The notes under the pieces: generated by a model | Seen by the model: the letters and a program-made list of their open reading frames with translations, nothing else | Databases searched by the model: none | What the model was told of the DNA's origin: nothing | Part shown: in pieces, positions 34,286 through 45,518 of the stretch | Layout of the letters: each line of letters begins with the position of its first letter | Position numbering within the stretch: position 1 is the stretch's first letter | Position numbers and translations under genes: made by a program | Assembly: GCF_034702125.1 (NCBI RefSeq) | Contig: NC_085861.1 | Span: 57,872,350-57,936,349, forward strand | Length of the DNA: 64,000 bases | Source: Engraulis encrasicolus | Taxonomy: Eukaryota; Chordata; Actinopteri; Clupeiformes; Engraulidae | Direction of reading: 5' to 3'

Positions 34286-34370
34286 TTTTAATGTAACCCC
34301 AGCCCAGTAGCATTAAAGGCTTTTTAATGTAACTTCCCGTTTGGACATCTTATTTTGGAGTGCCTGGATG

Positions 34371-34906
34371 AACTCTCCTCTCTACATGAACTGATCCCCG
34401 ATATCCAAGAGCACCCAACAAACTCCAATGAACACACGGAAGACTGCTTCAGCTTCCAGCCACCTGTGTGTTTTTCAAGTTACCCTTTAAGGCTCGTGGC
34501 TTTGTTGACAGATTTTGGTTCAGTTATTAAAATGTGCAGTGTGAAAGCAAACAGTACCAAATTAAAGATAAAAAACGCATTTGGTTTGGACCAAAGCAAG
34601 TGAACTATCAAACTTTCCTGGTCTGAATACAACTTAACATTCTTTCTCTCTTTATTATTTGATTTGGAGATAATGAGGGGTGAGGGCAAACGGGTATCTT
34701 GTCATTCTCCTCTTACCTCTACCTAGCCTAGCGCAGCAAAAAGCTGTACCAGGGTCTAGGAGGGCTGGGCGGCAGTGTGGGCGGGATAAACAGTTGCTTC
34801 AGCACTCAACGTCACGCAATAGGATGGTGGAACAACCAATCCCCACACACTTCTGTGTAACGTCACAGCTGTCTTTCACAACGTACACGCGACACGCCCC
34901 TTTGTA
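34371..34906. other. Intron, nothing recognised
   Basis: Follows the PLE end. A frame beginning DELSSLHELIPDIQEHPTNS is short and not recognised. No exon signature. Confidence 0.35.
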
Positions 34907-35935
34907 GGTGAACCGGCAACTTTGAGCCGTCGTAGCAGTGAATGCGTGTGATGACCACAGCCACAAACAAGTTTCCTAATAAATCGTGTTTTCACTTATA
35001 CAGTTCAAAAATGCATCGTTTTCAACCACATGGCCCTCCTTGATCAATCAGCGAAATGTCGAGCAATTTGGGGCTTGTTAAATGGTTATATTGATGATTG
35101 TTGTCAACATGGCATGTTCGGTGTTAGCTAGCTAGCTGTTTACCCATAACTAATACATGGCTAGCCGCTAGCTCGGTAGACTAGGTGTCATTCCCATCTA
35201 TTTAGTAAGCGACTTACAGACTTTCAAAGCTCCCAAATGTCTCGTTTTTAATGACATGGATCTTATTAGAATTTGGGGCAGGCATATATTACAAGGCTGG
35301 ATACCTAGCTCTGCTATTGATGACAGGTTAGCTAGCCACTAGCGAGGGCCTGTTTGTAGGTGAAGCGGCAACTTCCAGCCGTCGTAGCAGTGAATGCGTG
35401 TGATGACCACAGCCACAAACAAGTTTCCTAATAAATCGTGTTTTCACTTATACAGTTCAAAAATGCCTCGTTTTCAACCACATGGCCCTCCTTGATCAAT
35501 CAGCGAAATGTCGAGCAATTTGGGGCTTGTTAAATGGTTATATTTATGATTGTTGTCAACATGGCATGTTCAGTGTTAGCTAGCTAGCTGTATACCCATA
35601 ACTTTCCCTGATTGTCGCTCCCAACGCAGGACGCTCCCCGGTCAGCTCGCTCCCACTAGCCAGACTATCGATCCCACCGCCATATAACGGAGCTAGTTAT
35701 CTTTTTGATGTTAGTTTTTTGTTTCTAACCCTAGTTTTTTTGTTTCTAACCCTAACCCTAACCTAACCCTAACCTGGATACCTAGCTCTGTGTTGTTGAC
35801 GACAGGTTAGCTAGCCACTAGCTTGGTAGACTAGGTGTCATTCCCATGTATTTAGTAAGCTACTCAAAGACTTTCAAAGCTCCCAAATGTCTCGTTTTTA
35901 ATGGCATGTGTCTTATTAGAAATTGGGGCAGCAAT
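34907..35935 (+). repeat. Segmental tandem duplication (~450-bp unit, 2 copies)
   Basis: Copy A 34907-35358 and copy B 35359-35935 share GTCGTAGCAGTGAATGCGTG, CAATCAGCGAAATGTCGAGC, GTTAGCTAGCTAGCTGT, GGTAGACTAGGTGTCATTCC and CTCCCAAATGTCTCGTTTTT in order. The offset at the left end is 452 bp. Few differences are seen by eye, so it is recent. Copy B contains an extra block at about 35604-35775. Confidence 0.9.
35739..35776. repeat. Short interstitial CCCTAA array
   Basis: CTAACCCTAACCCTAACC then TAACCCTAACC: about five vertebrate-telomere-type units with one imperfect unit, inside the extra block of duplication copy B. Too short to be a telomere end. Confidence 0.8.
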
Positions 35936-35939
35936 TTCA

Positions 35940-36365
35940 TTCTACACCTACAGTAGTGGTCTGATAATAGCGTGTGACTATCTGGTTCTGTAAAATGCTC
36001 AACTTAGCTTACAGAGCTAGTTTAAAACATCGAATGATCAAATGGTAATGTGTTGAGATCTATTTGTGTCCAATAAGTTCATGGTGTATTATTACATCAA
36101 TCCATGTCAGCCACGAAATGTATTATCATCCAGGCTTTTTAAATTAAGTAAACACTTTCGTGCTGTACGTAGCACGGACGGACACCATGCTTCTTCTTAG
36201 AAAGTTTCCTGTTTACTAGGTAGCCCGGCCCCCCTCGCGATTTGATTGGCCCTGTCATCGGATAACTTTCAGCCTCGCAAAACGACCGGGGTCCGCTAGG
36301 CTGCCCCCGGGAGCAAATTCAATTTGCGGTCGCTAGGGGCGTCTAGATTTCTAGGCTAACCTCTA
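35940..36365. other. Intron, nothing recognised
   Basis: No exon or element with definable ends. Confidence 0.3.
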
Positions 36366-36367
36366 CC

Positions 36368-37018
36368 ATCAACAAGGCATTTTTGGCCACAAAAATGCTG
36401 CCTTACTGCAAATATTTTTTGTCAACCTCTTGCAAGCTGATGGGCACTAACATGAAAAGTCTTGAAAACATATATGAAGAACGTTCACTCAGCAAAATTG
36501 ACACAATTTTAACAGACAGAAGACATCCATTGTTTTACACTTTTGAGCTACTGCCATCTGGCAGCAGATTTAGACGCCCTGCTGTTTTTAAAAACAGATC
36601 CATGCAATATTTTATCCCAAAAGCAATTCGCTTTTTTTAACAAACATGCGAAACAAATAGGTAGATCTTAATTTGCACACCCCATCTCAGCAGGCCTGAG
36701 AAGGAATGAATGACACTTATGTTTTATCTTTTTAATAATGTTTTTGCTTATCTATTTATTTATTTGCTGCTTGCACATCCTTCCATGCTTTGTCCACGCT
36801 ATGGGGTTAACTGGGACTGACCACTGTTGATGGATGACATCTGTTTTTGACCAACGTCTTGTCTATGTTATGGGGGAATGTGTTGCTTGGGGTAAATGTG
36901 CTTGGGAATCTGACTGTATTGTGTTTGTTTTCACGTCTTACGCTCCTCTCACTTGAAGAAATTTCCCTCATGGGCGATAATAAAGCTACTACTACTGCTA
37001 CTACTACTACTACTACAT
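36368..37018 (+). mobile_element. LINE 3' end with (CTA)n tail
   Basis: A C-terminal RT-downstream remnant (36383-36640: RRHPLFYTFELLPSGSRFRR then PAVFKNRSMQYFIPKAIRFF) is followed by a 3' UTR with TTTCCCTCATGGGCGATAAT, AAAG and (CTA)n at 36972-37017. That is a common fish LINE terminus. The rest of the element is absent. Confidence 0.8.
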
Positions 37019-37650
37019 AAATGCATTGAGTTGCCACCATGTGATTGGCTGATCAGAAATTTGCCTCAATCAACAGTTGTAAAGGTGAGCAGAGAATAAG
37101 AAGTAGGTGGTTAGTAAGGCATAAAATTTAATTACGCTTCACCCGAACTTTCGTTTTTTAACAAAATGTGCATTCAACATAATTGAACGCACGTTTTTCA
37201 TGAACAATGGTCACTGGCCGAGACTTTCAAATATTATCGGCACTATGCGGGATGTTAGTATCATTTTGCAGTGTAATGTATGCAAATTCAACACAGAAAG
37301 GACTGTGAAGAAATAAAATAGCATTCAAATGAGACACTATTTCGAACACCTCTTGGAAAGGAATAAGACACTAGGATCCGGATCTCGTCAAAGAGCCATA
37401 TATCCCACCACTACATTCAATAGAATACTTCAGTTGACCAACCTGAATGTTCTCAACAGCTTCGCTGATATTAGTGGTTAATGAAGCTGCATTCTCAATT
37501 TCAGGTCCACTCTCTCCATGTGAATCTTTTAAGCCAACGCATTCCTTCAGACAAAAAAAAAATATGATTAAGATCTGAATGACACCTATAGTTTGAACAC
37601 ATATCAGACACAGCCTTTTATCCAATGTAAGGTGAAGTTCACATCTAGCC

Positions 37651-37960
37651 TTAAAGGGACACTGTGCAGGAAATGGTCAAAAAAGGTACAGCAACTATGC
37701 TGCTCATTGAAACTGTGCTACATATTGCCAAATTTGATCTTTACATGAAAGTTTACTAAGTAATAAACACATATTTTCTAGTTTGGTCCAAGTAGAGTCA
37801 TTTTTGCTGCTAAAAATGGCTATTTGTGGAAATTCAAAATGGCGGACCATGGAGAAGATCTCCCTTTTCATGTATGAAAAGTGCAATTTTTCCAGTTATA
37901 ATGAGTATTTAGAATTTGATGGTGGTGGTAAGTATTCATGAAAAAGGTAACATTAGTGAA
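37651..37960. mobile_element. Half of a TTAA-type MITE
   Basis: CTTAAAGGGACACTGTGCAG followed by GAAATGGTCAAAAAAGGTAC is the end of an abundant fish TTAA-flanked MITE. The opposite end was not found. Confidence 0.5.
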
Positions 37961-38129
37961 TGGGCAGCATGAGTGTATGAGGAGTACAGTGTATGAGGAG
38001 TACAGTGCTTTATGTTGGTGTATGACTAACAGCCCAAGTTAAATACCGAAGAAAATTAAACCTGCCTTTGTGTTAGCCACCATTTTATGTTAACCATCAT
38101 TTTCTTATGATAACTTTTTTGTATTTTAG

Positions 38130-38239
38130 AGAAGAGAAGGATGATGGGCTTGCCAGATTTTCTTACTGAAGTTGCTCGCACAGAGCTGGAAAACCTTGAC
38201 TCCCGCATTCCCTCCTGTTGTGTCATCTACATCCCTTTG
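38130..38239 (+). CDS. msh5: msh5 exon (last visible, 110 bp)
   Basis: Acceptor TGTATTTTAG, donor TTG|GTAAAT. It completes the split Lys codon from 17547 and encodes [20 protein letters not shown] and [16 protein letters not shown], matching the conserved MSH5 run (M-G-L-P-x-F-L-T-E-V-A-R ... I-P-S-C). It ends in phase 0. The exons that should follow, including the Walker ATPase domain, are not seen in the remaining 25.8 kb. Confidence 0.95.
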
Positions 38240-38265
38240 GTAAATAGCCATTTTTCTTCATCTAA

Positions 38266-38900
38266 GTTATACAAACCCCAACTCCATAGAAGTTGGGACG
38301 CAAGGTTAATTGTGAATAATAACAAAATACTGCCATTTTCAAAAAGTCTGGTTCTGACATTAGTTGGAGAACGGTACAAAGAAAACATATCAGCCATCAA
38401 AACTGACCAAAATTATTGTTTTGGGGGATATTAATGAATATGTAAATCCAACGCGTCTCAAAAGAGTTGGGACGGGGACAACAAAAGGCAGCAAATGTCG
38501 AGGAAGACTAAAAACAAAACAAAGGACAACACTTAACAGTTAATATCATTACCCGATGAGATGATTTTATATAAAAACAGTGCTGATTCCCATCTTGGAC
38601 ATGATGTCAACAGCTTAAATGGTAGGTGTATTCCTTGTCATGTTTTGCAATGTTTTCCTTTCTGTAGTGCTTACAGTGTGACAGGTCTTGACCAAAAGCC
38701 AGCCATTTTATGTCCTGCTGGTCCTTATGTTGGAGTTAAACTGTTAAAACATAGTAGAGAATGCAATTTGTCCTTACTATGTGGCAGTAATTGAAGATCT
38801 CCCTTCAAAATATAATGCACGAGTGGCTTTTCATGCTGTTTAAAACCCATTTATTTCGTTCAGTAGTGTATTCAATTCTACAGGTGAGTTAGAACAGCTT
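38266..38900. mobile_element. Degraded DNA transposon-like repeat
   Basis: ACAAACCCCAACTCCATAGA then AGTTGGGACG, a second AGTTGGGACGGGGACAACAA at about 38465, and GTCCTTATGTTGGAGTTAAA with AACATAGTAGAGAATGCAAT belong to a repeat frequent in fish genomes. No matching right end. It lies 27 bp past the last msh5 exon. Confidence 0.5.
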
Positions 38901-39640
38901 AACCATTGTACTACTGCACCCCATGCCATCATGGAGGCTGGCTTTTGAAGGTAGCACTAACACAAGTTGCATGGTCAATTTTCACTGTAGCACAGGATGT
39001 CAAGACTCTATTATTTTAAAAAAAGAATTGACTTCTGCAACTTCTGCTGACTTCTGTAAGCAAAGGACAGTTTCCCATGTCTTCTGGGCTTATTTCAAGT
39101 GAGCTCGGGTGGATAGGGGAATGTTAAACCCCTCTATCATTTGCACACATGAAGCATCCGTAATATGGTCAAGTTTTCACCAGCTGTAATTCTCGGAGTG
39201 CTAGAGTGAGACTACATCCAATATATATTTCATGATGACATGAACCTATACAATGACTTTAATGACAAAAATATGTCTTACATACACCCAATCACGGTAA
39301 ATCAAGGGAATTCAAAATTTTATGTAATAACTATGGTAATTGTTCCCTCTGCATATTTAATTCTGAGTGACTCAGCCTCTCTGTGATTGTCTTATACCTG
39401 GACACTCAAATTGTTCATCAGTACAATTCATTTTGAAATGTTCTTCCTTGTTGTTTTATCTTATTTGGATGTTTATAACAATTCACAGATCACCTTCCCA
39501 ACTTATTTGAGACGAGTTATCAAATTAGAAATGAGTACATACGTATGTCCCCTAAAACAATATTTTTTCTCGGTTTTAACACTTGATATGTTGTCTTTTC
39601 ACTATTCTCCATCTAAGGAATGTATTGAATGTTTTGAAAA
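38901..39640. other. Intron, nothing recognised
   Basis: Ordinary AT-rich sequence with no exon signature or bounded repeat. Confidence 0.35.
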
Positions 39641-39641
39641 T

Positions 39642-41106
39642 GATAGCAGAGAATGGTATAAGAAGGAGATAAGTCAATCCCGTTGTTTTCCGGTATCCCG
39701 TTGACGTCAGGTGAACGCCCCTTTAGGAGACCATCCGAGTTTGAGAGTGAATTACGCCTCTAGAGTGCATTTGTGGGATTGAATCATTGGATGATTTCGG
39801 ATGTCAAAATGCAAATTGACGTGTGTCCCCCTCGTCACTTCCACCTTGAAATGCTCTTATGGAAATAAAATAAAGGGGTGAAATAGGTTTGTGTTGTGTG
39901 TCTTATTCATTGCACATCATCCAAAGACGGAACACAGGTGTGTGGAATACCTGCAGCATAGGTCGCCAAATTCCGTCCACTTCACTGTTCACTTCACTGA
40001 AAACGTGATAGGCCTATCACTATTTCAAATACTATTTAATTATGCCATCGTATATTTTTGGGTAGCAGCAACTGTGTAGATGAGGTAATGAGCAATATTA
40101 GATAACATTGGTTGCTCTTTCTATCGTAATTTGGCGATAACGTCCAGCATGTTCACAATGTAGGCTAGCTTCAGCGCAATTCACCGGCAAAAGCTTCCCA
40201 ATTCCGCCCACTTTTCAGGTCACGTCGGTATTTCCGTTACTGTTTATTATTCCTTTATACTGTTGTGCTGATTTCGCTCACACTTTGGTCGTTACTGTGG
40301 AAACGGTTGAATAATTTTAGTCCTAAAGTTTAATAGGGAAGCGGCCAGGGCGAGTTTGAAGCCAGAATGTCGTTGTGAAATTAAAGTTACGACACCCTTC
40401 ATTACAATGCTGTCTATGGCCGTTTGACTCGGTTTTAAATGTCATCACCGTTTCAAATTGTAGGCCTAGGTTATAGCCTTGACATATCTTTAGTAGGCTA
40501 TTTCATACACATATGGTGTCCCATGTAACGTGGATGTTACAGACTTCTCGCGAATATTTCCTCACTGCCTAGTGCCAAAAAAAGGCGCGAAGACGCACTG
40601 GGATAAGAGCTAATCTGAAGACGCACTGTGCGAAACGCATTGCTCACTCATGGAAAAAAATTACAAAAGAAGTATCCAGTGTGCGATGTTTAATGAACTT
40701 TTCATATTGATCACGTTTTTCTGCCTTGCACCTGGAAGGGTTGTGCACAAGGACTTCCATGCACAAATAAATAAATACTAGGCCTATATATATATATATA
40801 TGACAGGATATTACAATAAATGTACAATGAAAACAACGTGAATGTTAACTGGGATTACTGCTTAACTTCCGACAGTTACCATGAGCGACGCGTCCCATCC
40901 CATCCGTCTCCGCCACGCCTCTTCACAGACTACGAATCCCACCTCAGCCCTTTGGATGGCGGTAGTGCGCAACCAGCTGCCACCAAACGCAACAGTAAGG
41001 GAAGAAGAAGGGGGGACAACGCCCCCTTAGGAGACCAAACTTGAGCACATTCATTTACATTGTGTGGGCGGAGTTCAGGGTATCTCCTTCTTATACCATT
41101 CTCTGA
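39642..41106. mobile_element. TIR element (~1.47 kb) with 7-8 bp TSD
   Basis: CAGAGAATGGTATAAGAAGG at the left is mirrored by CCTTCTTATACCATTCTCTG at the right. ATGATAG(C) is repeated immediately outside both ends, consistent with a hAT-size duplication. Both subterminal regions carry a 'cctttaggagacc'-type block. A short relative lies at about 48205-48497. No transposase frame. Confidence 0.8.
40615..40640 (+). ncRNA. Weak hammerhead-like motif
   Basis: CTGAAGA (40615-40621), one extra base, GCA/TGC mini-stem, GAAAC. It has the same one-extra-base layout as the PLE motif, but with a 3-bp helix II and no convincing helix I. Recorded because of the shared architecture; it may be chance. Confidence 0.2.
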
Positions 41107-41195
41107 TGATAGCATTTTGATTTTATTCTCAGTTTATCAAACGTCCCAGCTTCACCGGTGTTGGGGTTTGTAGTTCCAACATTGCCTTATCTTAA

Positions 41196-41704
41196 AGGAA
41201 CAGTCCACCATTTTTTGATTTTCACATACAGTACCTTCAAAAAGACCACACCCCTGTTCAAATTCCAGGTTTTTGTTACGTTTTTTTTTTCACTTTTTGA
41301 TTTTCACATACAGTTTGCACATACTGTATATGCAGTATTTCCAAGCATTATTCATGAATGTGCAAATATGTTTTGTCTATGTGTTTGCATTGCCTAATTT
41401 ACTAGTATAGACAAATTAAGCATAGCAATGCAACAAAATATTCTCAAATGTACTTCTAAACTTCTCTAAAATGAATGTACAATTCACCAAAGTGCAAAAC
41501 AGCTATTTAATCCCTTCCTGTGATCGCTTGATGCTAATGTTCCCATTTACTTCCAGTGATTATGCTAACCTATGCTAGCAATACTGATCCAATAAATCTA
41601 AGTACTGAAAATACTGAGAAGAAAATGATTCGCACATTCATGAATGATGCTGGGAAATACTGCAAATACTGTATGTGAAAATCAAAAATGGGTGGACTGA
41701 TCCT
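41196..41704. mobile_element. TTAA-flanked MITE
   Basis: AGGAACAGTCCACCATTTTT and TGATTTTCACATACAGTA on the left are mirrored at 41675-41704. TTAA at 41192-41195 and 41705-41708. About 70 bp near 41240-41310 look like an extra insert, since TTTTTGATTTTCACATACAG is repeated on either side of it. Same family as 58536-58961. Confidence 0.85.
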
Positions 41705-41708
41705 TTAA

Positions 41709-41950
41709 AGTGCCATTTTCAACATAAAGATGTATTGTTCATACCTTTTACTTGTCAGCTCCCAAAGAATTGGCTTTTTTTGTTTTAGCACTCTCCGAGA
41801 TCCTAGCCTTTTAATACCGGGCATAGTTTGTATTAGTTATTACTTGAAACATCTTAAGAACTCCTAATGTCATCAGAAAAGTTATGCAACGTTAACAGAC
41901 ACCTTACAACACAGCACTAACTTTCTTGGGATGATATTTGGATGATGTTA
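41709..41950. mobile_element. Left half of a MITE, right half perhaps at 63795
   Basis: It starts AGTGCCATTTTCAACATAAA after a TTAA and carries AGCACTCTCCGAGATCCTAG, as in the left halves of related MITEs. The complementary right-half signature (ATCTCAGAAAGGGCTGAAC) appears at about 63800, beyond the large hAT-like span. Confidence 0.4.
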
Positions 41951-42102
41951 CAGGGCTCTAGACTAACTTTTTGTACAGGTTGCACTGGTGCACCCAACTT
42001 TTTTTCTAGGGTGCACTAGCACAAAAGTTAGGTGCACCCAAATTTCCGAACACATTCCATCACAGTTTACAAGGTTTTAAAAATGCTTTTTGTTGTTGTT
42101 AT

Positions 42103-42258
42103 TACCTCCGCCAGGAGGTTATGTGATCGCCCGATTTCTGTGTTAGCATGTCTGTCCGTCTGTCGCTCTGTTCGTTCGCTGCTATTTCGTGGCCTGCCAC
42201 AAGGTGGCCGAGGTGAATTGAGCAATGACAGGGCATCGCCTGCGAGGTGGATTGATGG
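42103..42258. mobile_element. CCTCCGCC-type repeat fragment
   Basis: Begins ATTACCTCCGCCAGGAGGTT, a terminal signature related to the CCTCCGCCAAGG elements, followed by a (TCTG)-rich stretch and GGCCTGCCACAAGGTGGCCG. The right end is not defined. Confidence 0.5.
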
Positions 42259-42915
42259 ACAGTGACCACACAGCCAGAAAGTATTACACGCGGATTTGCT
42301 CTGCCTACATGGCTGCGTAGCCAATAGCACACCAAATGATATATATTAGCCGATATGCGGCTAATTATGAGTTAATTGCTCTCCGAGTGTTTCCCTGAAG
42401 TTCACAAAGGTTGGAGATATTAATAACGGCGAACAGTGTTTAACAGTGAACAGACAGTGCCAAGGAGGGAAAGGTAGGCCTACCCAGTTCACTACATGAA
42501 AGGTTAAATAAAGTTGTGTTGCGACAGTCACCACAAAAGCCAGACAGAATGCACAGCGCGCGGATTTGCTGTGTCTGCACGGCTGAAGCCATAGGTGCGT
42601 ATAGTCAATAAATAGCAGCAAAACATAATGTAAATATGTAGGCTAATGTCATGCATATCGTCACAACTTTCGCAGAGTTAATTCTCTGAGTGTTTTCCAT
42701 GTCAACCAAATCAGCTTTCTCCTGCCTGTTGAAGTTTGTAGCCCACGGAGGGAGGAAAAAAATAATAACGGTGAACAGTGTTAGGCTATCAATGATGAAC
42801 AGACAGCGCCAAGGAGGGAACGGTATCCAGTTCACTACATTTAAGGTTAATCAAAGGTTGTGTTTGACAGTGATACCAAATCGTTCTCAAAGGCCAAGGT
42901 ACCCGCGTAGTCATA
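42259..42915. repeat. Diverged ~300-bp tandem repeat, about 2.3 units
   Basis: ACAG.GACCAC/ACAGTCACCAC, CACGCGGATTTGCT/GCGCGGATTTGCTG, GTTAATT.CTC..GAGTGTTT, AATAACGG.GAACAGTGTT and CAGTTCACTACAT recur in order, with unit starts at about 42259, 42524 and 42868. Confidence 0.65.
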
Positions 42916-43149
42916 TCATCAGGGTGTCCGCGGAGTCTAAAAAAGTCTAAAAATGTCTAAAATTACACATTATCCATTTTAGGCCTAAAAAAGTCTAAAA
43001 TATATGGATTTTTTGCACTTGAGTCTAAAATTGAGTTTGAGTAATTATTATATCCCCGAAACGCGGAGCGTCGGGGATGTAATGGTTTTGCGTGCGCCGC
43101 CGCCGCGTCCGCGTCCGCGTCCGCCGCCGCGTCCGCCGCGTAAGGTCTT

Positions 43150-43870
43150 TCGTGTTAACGCGATAACTTTTGAACGGATGTTTGGATTTGTCCCAGATTT
43201 TTTGGGTGAATGCTCTAGGGCAGGTTCATGAACTGATTCGAATTTGGAGGTCAACACTTTCAAGATGGCTGAATTCAAGATGGCCGAGTTTTTGTTTGGT
43301 CCATAACTTCTGACCGGATGGATGGATTTGTCCCAGATTTGATGTGTGAATGCTCTAGGGTAGGTTCATGAACTGCTTCGAGTTGGGAGGTCAACACTTT
43401 CAAGATGGCTGAATTCAAGATGGCCGAATTTTTGTTTGGTCCATAACTTTTGAACAGATGTTTGGATTTGTCCCAGATTTTTCTGGGTGAATGCTCTAGG
43501 GCAGGTTCATGAACTGATTCGAGTTTGGAGGTCAACACTTTCAAGATGGCTGAATTCAAGATGGCCGAATTTTTGTTTGGTCCATAACTTCTGACCGGGT
43601 GGATGGATTTGTCCCAGATTTGGTGTGTGAATGCTCTAGGGTAGGTTCATGAACTGCTTCGAGTTGGGAGGTCAACACTTTCAAGATGGCTGAATTCAAG
43701 ATGGCCGAATTTTTGTTTGGTCCATAACTTCTGACCGGGTGGATGGATTTTCCCAGATTTGGTGTGTGAATGCTCTAGGGTAGGTTCATGAACTGATTCG
43801 AGTTTGGAAGACAACACTTTCAAAATGGCGGAATTTTCATTTGGCCCATAACTTCTGACTGGGTGGATTG
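43150..43870 (+). repeat. ~140-bp tandem repeat, 5+ copies, two unit types
   Basis: GAATGCTCTAGGG recurs at 43208, 43348, 43489, 43629 and 43768 (spacings 140, 141, 140, 139). Units alternate between a TTTTGAAC.GATGTTTGG type and a TTCTGACCGG.TGGATGG type in the order A-B-A-B-B, then a decayed B. Each also has TCAAGATGGC(T/C)GA twice. Confidence 0.93.
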
Positions 43871-43878
43871 ATTTGCCC

Positions 43879-44220
43879 GGTAACACCTAATTTATTGGTT
43901 CACCATTTCAGTGAATCTACCATATTAGGTACAGTGTAATAACCAATGTAACAATATTTAATACCATGCAATACTAGTGTAATACCGTGTAACCAATAAG
44001 CAATATCAGGTACAGTGTAATAACGAGTGTAACAGTATGCAATACCATGTAATATAGTGTAATACCAGTGTAACAATATGCAATACCATGTAATACCACT
44101 TGAGCACAAACACATGATGTAGGCTAAGTAAAAAAAATACATTGTATTAAATGTTGTTACACTGGTTATTACACTGTTCCTAATGTGGGATATCCACTGA
44201 ACCATTAAAACAGTATTACC
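43879..44220. mobile_element. 342-bp hAT-type MITE, 8-bp TSD ATTTGCCC
   Basis: GGTAACACC at 43879 and GTATTACC at 44213-44220 are inverted ends. The arms share TGGTTCA.C..TTTCAGTG and GTGTAATAACCA.TGTAACA. ATTTGCCC is duplicated at 43871-43878 and 44221-44228. The core is made of GTAATACCA-type short repeats. Confidence 0.88.
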
Positions 44221-44378
44221 ATTTGCCCCATTTTTTGCTTCATTTTCACAGTAGTTGTTTGGTTTTAAGCCTATGCACGTCATGTCACGTCTGTATGTAT
44301 CATATACGTTTACGAAATGGTGGACAGGAGTGGTAGGAATGATGGGGGACTGGAAGCGTCGCGTTTCGGGGATATACC

Positions 44379-45317
44379 TTAAGCAGTCGAAGGCGACTGC
44401 ACAGGCAGTCTAGTTTAAGACCTACGTTTCAATGCAAAATATCGACAAAGGATTAATGTTTATTTGTTCTGTTTTGCTTTGTTTTTACGTCCTTTTCCAC
44501 GCCACTTTTTCTGGTATTGTGGCAGTTATGGTCTGTGTAGTTCTACATGAAATGTTGCTGTTTGTAACGTACAATAAAACTACAGATGTTATAGGCATAC
44601 GGAAATGTACTGTAGCTCCTCCTCCCCTTTCACCGCACAGTCTGAATAGAAAGCCCACGTTAGTGGTGTTATATCTAGACATTGTTTATATCTAGACGTT
44701 GTAAAAGCGATATTGGCGTTGCGTTGGCCATACATTAGATAACTAGGCTTCTTGACTGTCTTAAACACCTGGAAGAAGTTAACTAATGAGGGAAGTCAGT
44801 CACCACCACCTCATTGAAAAAGAACGGATTTCTATTTGGAAGGATGTCGATTAAAAACAGAAGACAAATGTGACAGTGCAAGCCAAGGGAATATGTCAGC
44901 ACCAGTGTGAATCGTTGCAGGTAAGAAGTGATTTTTAGTCCTTGCAGTGGTGATGGAATTAGTCAAGTGTTGGCTGTGGCTTAGCAGTCTAGCGTAGTTG
45001 TTAGCCTCAACGTTGGCGAAGCTTGATTGTGTCTGTGCGAGCGAAAGAGAGTAGCGACAGTGTGTGTGTGGCTAATCTGAAATTATGAGTGATTTAACAG
45101 TCGAATTCCCATGGAAGTGCCTTTGTTGTAGTCCTATTCTGTTTGATGCCTTGGTATTTTGTGCTGGTTCTGTGGTAGCAATTTGCAAACTGGTGGGCAT
45201 TTGAGCTGTTTAAACGTTTCGTGTGTGCTGTCACATGCACTTCTCATTAGCTCAAAGTCAGTCCGTCAATGTTTGAAAGACCTCAGGAGTCAAAGCACAT
45301 GAAACATATTGTGCAAT
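44379..45317. other. Interior of the hAT-like element, no gene recognised
   Basis: No supportable coding sequence. A GTAAG donor-like site at 44921 is not backed by a recognisable exon. Confidence 0.3.
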
Positions 45318-45518
45318 TGAAGCTAAATGGTGATCAATTCATAAGCAGCAGACAAAGAAAACGCAAAACGGGGTTATAACAATTAAATCATCCATCAACA
45401 TAGCATATCTTATCCATTTTGTTAAAGATATGCTATGTTGATGGATGATTTAATTGTTATAACCCCGTTTTGCGTTTTCTTTGCCTGCTGCTTATGAATT
45501 GATCACCATTTAGCTTCA
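45318..45518. repeat. Near-perfect palindrome, 94-bp arms, 13-bp loop
   Basis: Left arm 45318-45411, loop 45412-45424, right arm 45425-45518. Only one mismatch is seen (GCAGACAAAG against CTTTGCCTGC). The arms begin TGAAGCTAAATGGTGATCAA. No TSD or mobile end is obvious. It could be a very young fold-back, a hairpin-RNA source or an assembly/snap-back artefact. Confidence 0.95.

Larger units (their letters stand above)
27115..34370 (+). mobile_element. Penelope-like element split by two insertions
   Basis: The PLE is read in pieces: 27115-27352 (region before the endonuclease), 31021-31691 (C-terminus and 3' UTR) and 34213-34370 (end of the 3' region). The gap 27353-31020 is an insertion of about 3.7 kb, and 31692-34212 is a TTAA-flanked element. 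The 3' region matches the fragment at 20418-20775 closely. The RT domain is missing, so the copy is 5'-truncated. Plus strand, within the msh5 intron. Confidence 0.8.
43050..44378. mobile_element. CpG-rich TIR element carrying a 140-bp tandem array
   Basis: TATATCCCCGAAACGCGGAG at 43050 is mirrored by CGCGTTTCGGGGATATA near 44361-44377. The left subterminal zone is extremely CpG-rich (43092-43140, GCCGCC/GTCCGC units), unlike its AT-rich surroundings. It encloses the tandem array and a hAT MITE. Confidence 0.7.

Noticed and set aside
35739..35776. Chromosome end
   Set aside because: Only about five CCCTAA units, embedded in unique intronic sequence.
36807..37040. Minus-strand ORF with a Val-rich start
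   Set aside because: Arises from the (CTA)n tail of the LINE 3' end.
43004..43231. Arg-Pro-rich open frame
   Set aside because: It comes from GCCGCC/GTCCGC simple sequence at the start of the CpG-rich element, with no conserved neighbour sequence.
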